Positions 9,936-20,913 of a DNA stretch of 64,000 bases are shown piece after piece. The notes under the pieces were generated by a model. That model was not told where the DNA came from, ran no database searches, and worked only from the letters and a program-made list of their open reading frames with translations. The translations under genes and the position numbers were made by a program. The DNA is from Deroplatys truncata (lineage: Eukaryota > Arthropoda > Insecta > Mantodea > Mantidae), in assembly GCA_030765065.1 (NCBI GenBank), contig CM060989.1:40477501-40541500 (forward strand), in the 5' to 3' direction. Within the stretch, counting starts at the first letter, position 1, and each line of letters opens with the position of its first letter.

Positions 9936-11424
9936 AGGCCTGACTTTTGTTCATAGGTTAATGCGTGTGTGTGTTTAACTTGAACCTAAACCAATAAGAG
10001 ATATGCTCATTCAAGGCTGATATGGAACTCAGAAGTTTCTGCCAACATAAAATAAAGAAATACACTATAGGAAACCTAAAGCATTGCCACATGGGGACGA
10101 GAAGTTCTGATACATAGAAGGGTAGCAAAGAAGCAAAGGAGGGAGGTTAACTATAATTTTAAGACACACATGTACAATAAAGTGCACTCTTAGAGCTCCC
10201 TTATAAGCTCAAGTGTTTAAACGTTTCCATTAGATCGACAGGCACTACAAGAGCAATGAAACTGTTTTTAAATTCTGATGTAGGAAGCGCTCCCCGGTTT
10301 TCCTGGCGTCTCCCTAGGGAACCCAAGTTCTGACCACTAATCAATTTGATCCTGTATACCAGGGCAGCTATGTAAATACTAGGCCCCCTCCACTTGACGT
10401 GGACAAAGCGGAAAATAGGTAAATGCTCTTTGCTGTGTAAAGTTATCAAGACTTGTATCGAGATGCACTTACATACATTAACAAATTTGTAGTGGTGTGT
10501 AAACTTTTAAAAGAAATAGAAACTGAAGATATTTATTTCATAATATTGAACTTTTTCCTTCTAATTTGAAGACAGAGTGGAAAATTAAATGTTATATTTC
10601 AGCAGTTATGTACCACTTTAAAGGTTCACCAACACACCACTGGAAAATCTAATACTTATTGGAATATTTTATGAAAACATTTCACAATGATACAGATATA
10701 AAATTGGATTATGTTATTATAGGTAATCGCAGGAGAGTCTACGAATTTATCTGATGAAACTCTCGTAAACTCGAATGGGATTTATTACGACTATTCCACG
10801 AATAAAATGTAATTACTTCCTTACTTGTGTTGTACAAAATCAAATTATCATTGTATCAGCTGTCAGATCACCACACACAAATAAATGATCACTCAAATGT
10901 GTTACGGAATAATAACCAATGCTACTAACAGTGGGAAGTTAACGCAAAATTAAGACAAGCTAAAACCAGAGCATAATAAAGGCAAATTTTTATCGAGAAC
11001 ACAATTTATTTGGAAATCAAAACTGCATTGATTACAGCACAAATTTCAAAGTTGGAATATGCTAGTTTTTGTATTGAAAACTGAAATGTTGAGGTAGCAT
11101 GATTTCGCAATTTCTCCATAATTGATGAATATGCTGTTGATTGCTGTATGTAGCCTATTAATCGCTGCATACTAATACCTACTATTACGATTCAGTAAGG
11201 TGCATAACAATGGATGGTCATTTTAAATCATCGCGTAAAGAGGATATTTACGATAGAAATTTAATCCAATCCTCAAAGCATGTCCCGGAAAACAAGACAG
11301 ACTTTCAAATACAAGAATGCCTCAATTAAAGCAACAGCTTGCAAGCGCTAAGGAGTGTGCTCCATTTCCTTGCAAGTGATTCCTATGTAAACAATCGAGA
11401 TGTAGAAGTATCGATAAGAACACT
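9936..11424. other. No gene recognised
   Basis: AT-rich sequence with short frames only. A small region near 10722-10830 has a GAGAGT...ACTCTC inverted repeat around TCTGATGAAA (see findings). Nothing else is assignable. Confidence 0.4.
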
Positions 11425-11700
11425 ACGGTAGCGATTTCGATTAAAATACCATACTTTAAAATATTTACCCCATAGTACAATTATAACTTGAATTTTCTGC
11501 GAATAGCCTGTGAAATCCTGTTCATTGGGAATGAATTTTATACAACTAGTAAACCATAAGAGATATTCGGAAACTTACCAAACAAAAAAGTGTAGATCTC
11601 TTTCAAATACACAATTTATTTCAAGTACGTTTTTTGTGGTATAAGTCAATTACGAGAAATTCCTTTATATTCGCTTGAATCGTTCATTACCTTTGGTATT

Positions 11701-12817
11701 ACTTTCTCTACTACGTATAGTGAGTAGGGGAAGTATTGCATTCCACCCAAAAAATCGATATCGAGATTTCACCGGAAATACATGTTTTGAGACACTCTGA
11801 ATCCAAAAAAAGCATTTTTGGAAACATGTCCGTGTGTGTCTGTGAACAGCATAACTCAGAAACGAACAATCGGATAAACACCAAACATGGTATTTAGGTT
11901 CAGTATCTTCCAGAGATGCGACACTAAGTTTTTCAAGAAAATCCCCCCACCCCAGATTACTCTTTACACGGAACATTTTTCGAAAATTTTAATTTTCTCA
12001 AAAATGGCTCTAACGATTTTGATTAAAATATCATATGTTTAAGATATTTTCATGACAAATGAAATGTATATCTCTAAATTTCTGGGAATGTCTCCAAAAG
12101 TATTCTTCATTGTGAACGACTTTTGCATAACTGGTAAACCATAACAGATAGACAAAATTTTACTACACAAAAAATGTAGATCGCGTTAAAATACACAATT
12201 TATGTCATATACATTTTTTTTGTTGAGTGAACCATTTTCGAGATATTGTTTGTTGTTCTAGACGTTCTCGGGCTTCAAGCCAGGTGAAGTGATGTGGAGA
12301 CATCGACGTTTCGGGAGCGTACATCTCTCTCATCTTCAGGATGCTGAATGATTGGATCGGTATTTTGGGTCATGACAACGAGTATATAAATGGGCCCAAA
12401 ATACCGATCCAATCATTCAGCATCCTGAAGATGGGAGAGATGTACGCTCCCGAAACGTCGATGTCTCCACATCACTTCACCTGGCTTGAAGCCCGAGAAC
12501 CTGTAGAGCATATTCGTCGCCAGGAAATCTTCAACTCTTATTACATATTGTTTGTTGTTCCCTTAAATTTTCCAATACTTATACTTTTTCTCAAATTCGT
12601 TATTCATTTTTTTATGTCCTGTACATACATACCAAGCAGGTCTTAAAAGATTTGACTATCGCTTAAAAGCTACCATATTCCCCTTGCGCCTACAAGAAAA
12701 TTAGCAATAAGATTGACATCTCGATATCTCGATTAACATGAAGCATATGGAGAATAAGCGTTTGTAAAAATAGTTTGTACAAGAGTAGGAAAAGTCATGT
12801 GAGTGTAACACATCAGA
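11701..12817 (-). mobile_element. Family A, young copy split by a foldback insertion
   Basis: R end at ACTTTCTCTACTACGTATAG (11701) and L end at GTGTAACACATCAGA (12817). The copy is interrupted at 12259-12544 by an inverted-repeat insertion. Without it the length is about 0.83 kb, normal for the family. Confidence 0.85.
12259..12544 (+). mobile_element. 286-bp foldback, Penelope-like or LINE 3'-end derivative
   Basis: Two arms of about 106 bases (12264-12369 and 12395-12500) are near-perfect reverse complements around a 25-bp spacer. A 44-bp single-copy tail follows (12501-12544). The insertion is flanked by a perfect 16-bp direct repeat, ATATTGTTTGTTGTTC, at 12243-12258 and 12545-12560. The plus-strand arm holds CTGAAGATGGGAGAG...GCTCCCGAAACGTCG. 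This GAAGAT...CGAAACGT hairpin motif is common near the ends of Penelope-like and some other non-LTR retroelements. The long target duplication fits target-primed reverse transcription. Assignment to Penelope is an inference. Confidence 0.75.
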
Positions 12818-13307
12818 CTTTTTTTGAAGGGCTGTATTTCTCGTGATGTCATGGACAGAGGTTGGAATTTTAATGCCAGCATATAGCGAGCCCCTTTTTT
12901 AAAGATTTTACTATCCCTTCAGCTTCCCGTATTTTCTTTGTACGAAAGTGTAATGAAACTATTTCTGCAAATAGTAGAGATCTACATGAAACAGATAGAA
13001 AAATAAGCTTTTGCAAGAATGGTTTGTAGAACCTAGACAAAATAATTGATACTGGGTGGAGAAAGTCAAATGAATTTAACATATAAATTTTTTTTAAAAT
13101 CTTTCTCTGTAGCTCTACACGTAAAAGTTGTTAATTTAACTTTAAAAGTGGGTTTTTTCTTTGATTAATATACAAAGATCAAAATGTATTTTTTGTTTTT
13201 TCTTTTATACACTGTTAAGCATTTGTATTAGCTATATGTACATAATTCTTGATAATGTGCTCCCCATATAAGTTTTTGCACATAAACTATCCTGTGATTG
13301 CAAAAGG

Positions 13308-13363
<56 letters not shown>

Positions 13364-13366
13364 ATA
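13308..13366 (+). repeat. (AAT)n microsatellite with poly(A)
   Basis: About 14 AAT units run into an A-run. It follows CTGTGATTGCAAAAGG and could be the tail of a LINE on the plus strand, but no body was recognised upstream. Confidence 0.85.
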
Positions 13367-13461
13367 AAACTGTGACATGACAGACCAGGAATGCTCAAGT
13401 TCTAGCAACTCGACGCCGCCTCACAGCCACATGCACACGGCAGATTTTGACGATCGTCTAA

Positions 13462-14241
13462 AGCCCGTTGTACACGATCAAACCTTTATTTCAATTCAAG
13501 AGCTTACAAGAAAAATTGTGAAATATTGTTCAATATGTCAGAATATTGGAAAAGGCTTGGCAAGACCTGTCAAGACTTGACAATGTCAAGAATGGTGTTT
13601 ACAAGTTTCTCTTCGCGAAACTGAAACCCTTTAGAACACATTGATATTTATTGCGCGCGAAGCAATTTACTATTTGCGTCATAGTATAACAATTCGCAAA
13701 GAAATATTGTTCTTTACTAATATTATGTAGCACTTTCACGTATTGTATCCAATGAAATCACATTACGAGTGTGGAATAGAATGGAAGTAATGCCAACTGG
13801 TAGGTTAATCACAGTATATAACAGTGCATTAATGTATACTTAGTTCGCAAAACTGCCTGGCAATTATTTCTTCAAAATCGCCTTCATCTACTCCATCTTG
13901 TGTTAATCCATGGAGCCCTCGACGTATAGACATGACCAGCTTATGTATAACCTAATCAGTTCGCATACAACATACCGGGTAGCCATTTTTATTTATTTTT
14001 CGCTTTCATATGTTGCAGATTTCGTGACGCACTGTGAATCTCGCATTTCATTGGCCAAAGCCTTCAAATCATTGTGAAATCTTTGACCGTTTAGAGCATG
14101 TCCTTATTTGATTTCAAGACTTTCAAAGACCTTAAAAGTATTGGAAGCGATTTGACAAGAAAAGTTGTGAAGTTGTGACAACTCTTGAAAAGTCTTGTAA
14201 AGTATTGAATTTGACAAAAATTTGATCGTGTACAAGCGGCT
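13462..14241. mobile_element. PIF/Harbinger-like MITE
   Basis: 780 bp with inverted ends AGCCCGTTGTACACGATCAA (left) and, on the other strand, AGCCGCTTGTACACGATCAA, flanked on both sides by TAA (13459-13461 and 14242-14244). A 3-bp TWA target duplication is typical of PIF/Harbinger. The inverted similarity extends loosely further in (CAATTC...CTTACAAG). There is no transposase. It seems to sit within older retrotransposon-derived sequence. Confidence 0.7.
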
Positions 14242-14244
14242 TAA

Positions 14245-14800
14245 CAGTTGCGGGGAGGTGGTTTGGTCAGCACCACACGTCCCCCTGGAATGTTGATTTG
14301 CGTGACCCACAGAACTATACCAATAGTAGCTCCCATATTCCTCACAACACAAGAGTGCCTTTGTATTAGTTGACAAATCCATCAAAATTTCGTGTCAGAA
14401 TGCTGCATCACACTTTAAAAGAGCGATCCACAGCCTTGGAAGCATCAATGGACCCAGAATTCAAACAGTAAGCTGCAAGCTACTAGACAGGAAAACACCA
14501 GTCCCTTCCCATATGCTGCCTTGAACCGCCAAGACCAAACAATTGCTGCTAGATTACGAATTGGACAACAAAACTCACTCATCTCTACCTCTTCACCAAA
14601 GAACCACCTCCTGAATGTTGTTTCTGTACTACAAGACTCACTGTTGAACATCTACTATGCAAATGCCAACAATATGACAGCTGTCGCAGAACAGAAAAGA
14701 TTTTCTCCTACCTCCACAATGCAATAGACACTCAAGTGGTCTATCTAAAACTAAAGAAATTCCTGCAGAATATCGGTCTTTTTAACAAAATATAAAATGT
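14245..14800 (+). pseudogene. Non-LTR retrotransposon 3' coding relic
   Basis: The plus-strand frame at 14521 reads LNRQDQTIAARLRIG, the conserved linker after RNase H in insect non-LTR elements (compare LSRQDQVLISRLRIGH at 38580-39215, minus). After a frameshift it continues as HSYLFTKEPPPECCFC-like and VEHLL-like segments, the zinc-knuckle-like end of the ORF. Frame changes and stops show it is dead. The tail to about 15115 is its likely 3' UTR. Confidence 0.65.
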
Positions 14801-14839
14801 TTCAATAGAGTATTTAATCATTTATCGTTCATACTTTGA

Positions 14840-15115
14840 GAGTAGTATTGTTGTTGTTTCGTTATTTGCAACACGTATGGAAGCCGATTTGATGTAGAAG
14901 TTTCTTTACGTTATTTCCACCACGCTTTGGGCGTCAATTTGAGAATGTTTGTTGTTTCGCGTATGGAAAAGCCGATTTGAAATAGTTTGTATTGAAGGAG
15001 TTGTATCGTATTTCAACTGTTGGGGAGCCGAACTTGAAGTAGTTGCAACAGCACGTATAGTAAACAGTTTCCGGTAGCCTTCGCCCCAAATGTATTTTTA
15101 GGTGGCCTTTGCCCC
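14840..15115 (+). repeat. Degenerate tandem repeat in a LINE tail
   Basis: At least four loose units share GTATGGAAGCCGATTTGA, TTGGGCGTCAATTTGA, GGAAAAGCCGATTTGA and GGGGAGCCGAACTTGA, each followed by a short T/A spacer. The last two lines carry a shorter doublet, TAGCCTTCGCCCCAA and TGGCCTTTGCCCCAA. Period is about 55-70 bases and irregular. Confidence 0.5.
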
Positions 15116-16440
15116 AAGTTTAAAAAATATATTTACTTTGTAATTTGACTGTTTCTTTAAGTATTAAATATTTATGTTTGCCTCGGCTGCGTCAGTATTT
15201 GTTAGAGACATGGGAGTCTTGGCAGGGCGTGGTGCGACAAGAATGTAGGCTTACACAGATTTTAAGTTTTTAATTCACTCCTTTTTATTAATCCTTGACA
15301 CAAATTAAATAGCACTTCACTGTTATCGAGAGCTGTGAGATTCTTTTTATTTAATACTTGCACTTTTTAATACGTAAAATTATTTTTTTTTGCCTCACAC
15401 GAATACGTAATTAATTTCTCGAGGACACATCTTGCATCTGATTACTATCACTGTCTGCAGGCAACTGAACTGATTTCAACCGCCCAAACTTTGTAGATTT
15501 CTGTATTTCAAGTCTCTGATTGGCTAATCCTAGTCCAATAGAATACCTTCATTTAACTAAAGTTTTTCTGATTGTTGATTGGCTATTTTTAAACTGTCTC
15601 AAAATTTACATTATTGCTGCTCTAATAATGACTAGTAGCATTTAAACTTCCTTACTCATTATTGCCTCAAGGTTACCTCATTATTAGCAACTTTTAACTT
15701 ATTTTTCTTACAGCTCTTACATTATTAAATTACGTAATACATTCACATAACATTATTGAACATGTTTACAATAATATAAGCATATGCAATGACTGTTATA
15801 TACATTTTACAAATTATTACATACACATATTGCTTCAAGGTGGGCTGTTATTGAATTTACTAATTATATAATTTGACTAAAATCATTTAAGTGTTAAAAA
15901 TACTGCCTCAACTTTAATACCAATCTTAATATTAATATTCATTTGACCATGTTAAAATTAACGCTGTAATTCTATTATATATTTTAGGTTCTCTTTGTGA
16001 ACATGTAATGTTTATCTTAATTATGAATTAATGTAATTAATTGATGAGTTGCATATAACCATGCAGTTAGCGCGACTTTAAATAAATTAAAAAAATTACA
16101 CAGTGGCCCTGGTCCTATACATGTACGTTTAAATCCACATTTCATATAGTTGAGCTCGAGCCTAGGCACATTCCATAGCCGAGAACCGAAACACCGCACT
16201 TCTACTCACTGCGCTGTGGCGCAGGAGAAAAAAAAACATTAAAAAAAAAGTCGGTTAATTTTAAATGACTGTAACTGAAATCGACATTTTTCAAAGTTTG
16301 ATAGGCATATCCGAGCTAAAATACATGCAAATTATTCTATACCTAAAGAAATTTAACCAATCAATGCACTTTAATAAACATCACTTACGTAATCTGGTAT
16401 TCGTGCCCATCTTGGTGAAAGAAACTCTCTTCCGTTTGGA
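15116..16440. other. No gene recognised
   Basis: AT-rich sequence with no convincing coding frame, tRNA or repeat end. A GC-richer patch at about 16130-16220 has weak SINE-like character but no clear A or B box. Confidence 0.4.
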
Positions 16441-16447
16441 GGTAAAG

Positions 16448-16560
<113 letters not shown>

Positions 16561-16799
16561 ACTGCAATTTTTAGGGAGGAATCACACAGGTATTGACTTC
16601 AGTTTTGCTAAAAGTTTCACTACTGCGTTACGCAAACCGTATGCTTTTGTCTTCCTATAATTACCACAAATGTCACTAGTATACGTCTACTACAACTGAA
16701 AATCTATGTCGAAATTACTCTTAAATTAAACATTAAAATTTCTTGATAACCGATTTATCCAGGCCAGTGCAATTTATTTAACTTAGAAATACTTTAGGA

Positions 16800-17505
16800 C
16801 AGGGGTTCTCAACCTATGGTATGCGTACCAGCAATGGTACGTAAATCTTCGCACTGAAACAAAAGTGTGAATAAAAATTAGTTAAATTTGTAAAGTTAAT
16901 AGCTTTTACTGATTACCAGTCTGAGTACTGGAGTAGGTGCCAGTATCAGGGATATATATTTGTTAATATATTCATTCGCCATATTTGTTGTCCCCCGTGA
17001 TGTAGTGGTTATCGTACTAGCCTCTAATTCCCGAGGTCGCGGGTTCAAACCCCGCGGAGGGCGATGGATTTTTTTGGGCTTAAAATATCCTTAGCATGGC
17101 TTCCTTTGGAAGGGAAGTAAAAAGCCGGCGGTCCCGTGTCGTAGATTTACGGCACGTAAAAGAACATCAAGCCTGATAAAGAGCAAAATTTCTGGTCTTT
17201 CACGCCCAATATAGAATGGGACGCTAAGGACCATAGTAGTTAAAGAGCGTCCATAAATAAAACTCACTTTTAATTCGCCATATTTAACCTCAAAAATTAA
17301 TTTTAAAACATTTCGCAGAACAATCCATTGAATAGGAATAGAATAAACAGATTTTTCTTCAGTAAATATCCAATTCTTAATACTATATACAGGAACTATT
17401 AAATAAATCGCTGGTAATGTTATAAATATAGAACACTTGTACTAGCATTTCCCTTGTAAAATTTGCTTACTGGTGCGTGGTACTGGTAAAGTCTGAGAAC
17501 TCCTG
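16800..17505. mobile_element. hAT-like MITE carrying a SINE
   Basis: The left end CAGGGGTTCTCAACCTATGG and the right end, read on the minus strand as CAGGAGTTCTCAGACTTTAC, are an inverted pair of the hAT CAGNGGTTCTCAA type. The 8-bp flanks (CTTTAGGA and CTGATGTC) do not match, so the target duplication is lost or the pairing of ends is wrong. A SINE (16987-17272) sits inside. No transposase. Confidence 0.55.
16987..17272 (+). mobile_element. tRNA-derived SINE (type I) with 13-bp target duplication
   Basis: Head resembles a tRNA (TGATGTAGTGGTTATCGTAC as A-box region, GGGTTCAAACCCCG as T-arm/B box). The body holds GGATTTTTTTGGGCTTAAAA, TAGCATGGCTTCCTTTGGAA and GTGTCGTAGATTTACGGCAC, and the tail is AAATAAAACTCAC. 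It is flanked by ATTCGCCATATTT at 16974-16986 and 17273-17285, a clear retroposition signature. The acceptor-like and T-arm sequences resemble Asp/Glu tRNAs, but the source tRNA is an inference. Other copies: 24804-25072 (-) and 43621-43910 (+). Confidence 0.85.
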
Positions 17506-17956
17506 CTGATGTCATTTGAACAATACACGATAAAACAATAATAAAACATTAATGCATGCTCTGTTAGACGTATTTTTGTACTGCGATGTTTATACAAACT
17601 AAATCTAAGTAATATAAAATTGTTTTTGAAAATTATGTTTAAAGCACGTGCATAAATATCTAGAAAAATTACGCATAATAGTGATTTGAACACGGAAGGT
17701 AAATATTTCGAAATAAAATGCATAAAAGAATGTCAAGTAATAGAAAGAAAACATTATTTTAAGACAAAATTGAGCACTTGAAAAACTGTCAACTTAAATG
17801 TAAACAGAAGAAAACCGCAATCATTACTGCTTACATAAACAGTATTTCTCAAGTTAAAGATAAGCACTGTGTATGTATATTTTAGCGTCGTATTAATTCT
17901 ATTGCTTCCTTTTAGAATCTAATTCGTAAGTAATTTACTTCAATTGTTACGACTTT

Positions 17957-18360
17957 ATGCAGTATCGATTGTCCAGAAGGCATCTTCACATGATAACCAC
18001 ACTCGCAGGTTTACGCTCATCGCACTGTTGTGGATCACCTCGGAACTTTTACTGCTGCGTGTCGATAACCGAACGTAGTAATAGCACTAGGATGAAGGCC
18101 CACGTGAGTCGTCATGTCGCCCGCGACGCAGGCTGCACCGGTCAGCCGGGAGTCAGGCGTGTAACTGGCCAACAGTCCGACCGACACCGTCCGATCGCCT
18201 CACACCTCATCTTCATATCGCTGCTACACCTCTGTCTGAAAACATGTTCCCCCGTCGCACAGCACACACTCAAAAGTTGCTGCTGGTTACGAAGCAGCAA
18301 CTTACTGGGTTATATGAGTAAAGGTGAGTAATTACTCCAATTCTGGAGCAACTACTCGTG
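17957..18360 (+). other. CpG-rich segment with a consensus splice donor (possible exon)
   Basis: Between about 18000 and 18260 GC and CpG rise well above the surroundings. An open frame of 124 codons (17957-18331) covers it. AAAGGTGAGT, a full match to the insect 5' splice-site consensus, lies at about 18321-18330. A perfect 11-bp hairpin (AAGTTGCTGCT / AGCAGCAACTT, 18274-18304) precedes it. The predicted peptide is rich in Cys, Ser and Arg and matches no family I know. It could be a first exon or 5' UTR, or a GC-rich repeat. Confidence 0.25.
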
Positions 18361-18620
18361 TTAGTATCAATAAAATATGACATTCATTGCTTAGTTTTGA
18401 GAGCAATTTGTCCAACTGGAGCATTAAACCCTGTTTTATTGCCTTACTGACAGGTATTCTTCCCCCCTTTCCCCAGATTGGCTAAAGTACACCTTTGAAT
18501 GGCGATGTATGACAAACAAACAGTGCTTATGATAGATGCACGTGCAGTTGCGGCTGCTGCATAAGGGCACAAGAGCATGTGAACACCCTAACTTTTGAAA
18601 CCTTGCGGATTTATTGCTTA

Positions 18621-19387
18621 TTAATTTCTCTACCACGTATTAGTAGACATGTTTTGAGGTCCCTGAATCCCAAAAAAAGAATTTTTAAAAGAATGCCTGT
18701 GTGTGTGTGTGTGTGTGAACAGCATAACTCAAAAAGGAAAAGTCGAATAAACACCAAACTTGGTAAGTTCAACATCTTCCAAGGAAGCGACACGAAATTT
18801 TCAAGAAAATTTCCCACCCCTAACTACCATTTACATGATTTGATTAAAATACCATATATTAATTATATTTATATGACAAATAAAATGTATATTTTTAATT
18901 TTCTGGGAATAGTCTGTGAAGTTCTCTTCATTCAGAAGGAATTTTGTATAATCTTGCATAACTAGTAGTAAACGTTAAGCGATGGACGAAAACATTCTGC
19001 ACAAAAAATGTACATCCCTTTAAAACACTCAATTTATTTCAAATACTTTTTTGTGGCATAAGCCATTTCTGAGATATCGTTATTAAAGGTTCGAATTGTT
19101 CATTACTTGGTCATTTTCTAGAAGTCCTGTCAACATTCGGTAGTTTCGCGAGATTGCATGGAAACAGTATGGAATTTTAAGGCCGGCATATAGCGTCCAG
19201 TTCTTAAACATTTGACAATCGTTGTTCCCTTTGTATCTATAACTAAATGCGTAATGTAGCTATTTCTACAAAGGTTTGTTTGGATTAAAATGTAGTAGAT
19301 AGAAAAATAAGCTTTAATAAGAATAGTTTGTATACCCAAACTAAGCAGTATAGGGTAGAGAAAGTAATGTGAATGTATCACTTCAGA
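18621..19387 (-). mobile_element. Family A element, diverged copy
   Basis: R end at TTTCTCTACCACGTATTAGT (18627) with an internal deletion up to GACATGTTTTGAGGTCCC. It has a (GT)n block at about 18700, the standard middle, and the L end GGGTAGAGAAAGTAATGTGA...CTTCAGAA. Older subfamily, like 6413-7282. Confidence 0.8.
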
Positions 19388-20055
19388 ATTTGTTTCCTTA
19401 GAATGCTATTAAATGTATCTATATGCGGTGATTTAAAATCTACTGCGTTTAAATCTACAGCCCTACTCCTCTAAATTCAATGAAACATGGCAACAGGGAC
19501 GGTAGCGCACCTCACTTGTACATGGGAGCTTCTACGCATGCACAAGTTATGACGTAATTATCTTATGGGTCAAATACATATGGGTCGTGCACACTTGAAG
19601 GCGTGCAATAGCGTCCACAGCTTCTCCCGCTCTGCTCCATACTATCACTACAATATTACATCAATGGCACTAGGTGGTCGCAGAAGTAGGTAACATGCAC
19701 AAGCACACTTCTCCCGCTTTCTTCATATCATTCATACTCTTAATTACAATTTACATTATACTTTGTTCTTGCCCTAAAACGCTGTAATTAATATTCTACA
19801 CAGCAACAAATATCCACAAAAACAATCGTCAAGTAAGACTGCAGTTGTATCCATTTGTTCATAATCGTAAGAGTTACAGCAGATGGTATTTCACATTTTC
19901 AGGGCTATCCGGATGAACAGGTTTTGAACACCCAAACTTTTTACTCAGGAGCCGCTACTGTGCACTGCTTTCGTCATACTGATAGGCAGGTTTAAACCGA
20001 AGGATCCTCCTACATGTTTGTTGATATGAATTTACATGCGTTCCAGATGCATTGT
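19388..20055. other. No gene recognised
   Basis: Mixed-composition sequence. The stretch around 19480-19720 is GC-richer (GGCGTGCAATAGCGTCCACA) but has no recognisable repeat ends or frame. Confidence 0.4.
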
Positions 20056-20530
20056 GCAGTAGACAAATTGTAAAACTCTTAGCACAATAAATACAAATAC
20101 AAATACTGTGCACTTGTGTTGTCTAGAGATAGGTACCAGTTTTATAATGGAGTTCATTCATTTGAAGGGGGATAGAAATGCGCTTATAATTTAAATGATG
20201 TGCAAGGATGCTAGGAACATTGGACAGTTTTTGTGTAAAGTCAAAAATAAATGGCTTTGGACAGTGAATAGAGAAAAGTAACAGGTAGTGTATCTTACTA
20301 TGAATGGAAAACTATGGTGAATGTGTGATGGTAAAGTAATCAATAAGTGAAAAGTGAAAAACAAGTGGAAATGGGACATGAAAATCTGTAACAAGATAAT
20401 TTATTGACGAGAAATTGTAAAATGTAAATAAACTGTAGTGATTGTCTACAGAATGAGTGGCCAGGGTCAAAGTTCAGTAGAGAAATTGTAAATCTCTTAG
20501 CACAGTAAATAAATAAATAAAAAATAAAGC
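20056..20530 (+). mobile_element. Two LINE 3' tails in tandem
   Basis: Two related ends occur 400 bases apart: AAATTGTAAAACTCTTAGCA...AATACAAATACAAATAC (20068-20106) and AAATTGTAAATCTCTTAGCA...AAATAAATAAATAAAA (20483-20528). This TTGTAAA-CTCTTAGCAC followed by a simple A-rich repeat is a common 3' end of insect Jockey-like LINEs. The bodies are 3' UTR only; no coding part was seen. Confidence 0.55.
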
Positions 20531-20913
20531 CATGCTACAACTCTGTTACGCAATATTTTTTATTCAAATGTTATAAAAATGTAAATTTGACGATAGTCTT
20601 CGAATATATTAAGATAATTCATGTTAATCGTACTGCACAACAACCTATTCCAGGACAGCAGTCAATGAAGTCAGTGAGAAGTCAAAGAAAGTCTTTAGGT
20701 ATAACGTAATGAGAAGATTCTTGGGAAGCGACCTGAAACGTACGAGGAATTAAGTTAGGCGCCAAAATATTTATTTATATTTAATAATAAACCTAATGAA
20801 CTGATAAGTGGTAACGCTATCGAGAAGAATAAGGTTAAAATGCTTGTTACGACCAACTTGGCTTGCACTTCCGGCTTGGTAAACACTTTCAGAGTCCACG
20901 TGATTAAAAAAAA

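Larger units (their letters stand above)
11425..13087 (-). mobile_element. Family A, old host copy of a three-level nest
   Basis: Diverged minus-strand pieces at 11425-11700 (part of R) and 12826-13087 (L, ending at AACATATAAA) flank a younger minus-strand copy. Uninterrupted relatives (6413-7282, 18621-19387) carry the same sequence across the join: GTTCATTACTTGGTCA on one side, TTTCTCG-GAT-TCATGG on the other. Confidence 0.7.

Noticed and set aside
9230..9978. Overlapping plus-strand frames of 63-130 codons suggesting a GC-rich exon
   Set aside because: The segment is a tRNA-headed repeat whose parts recur at four or more other places; high GC explains the open frames.
12395..12500. Working hammerhead ribozyme
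   Set aside because: The CUGAAGA and GAAAC boxes and a 5-bp stem are there, but one unpaired U offsets stem II and no stem III with a cleavage triplet could be drawn.
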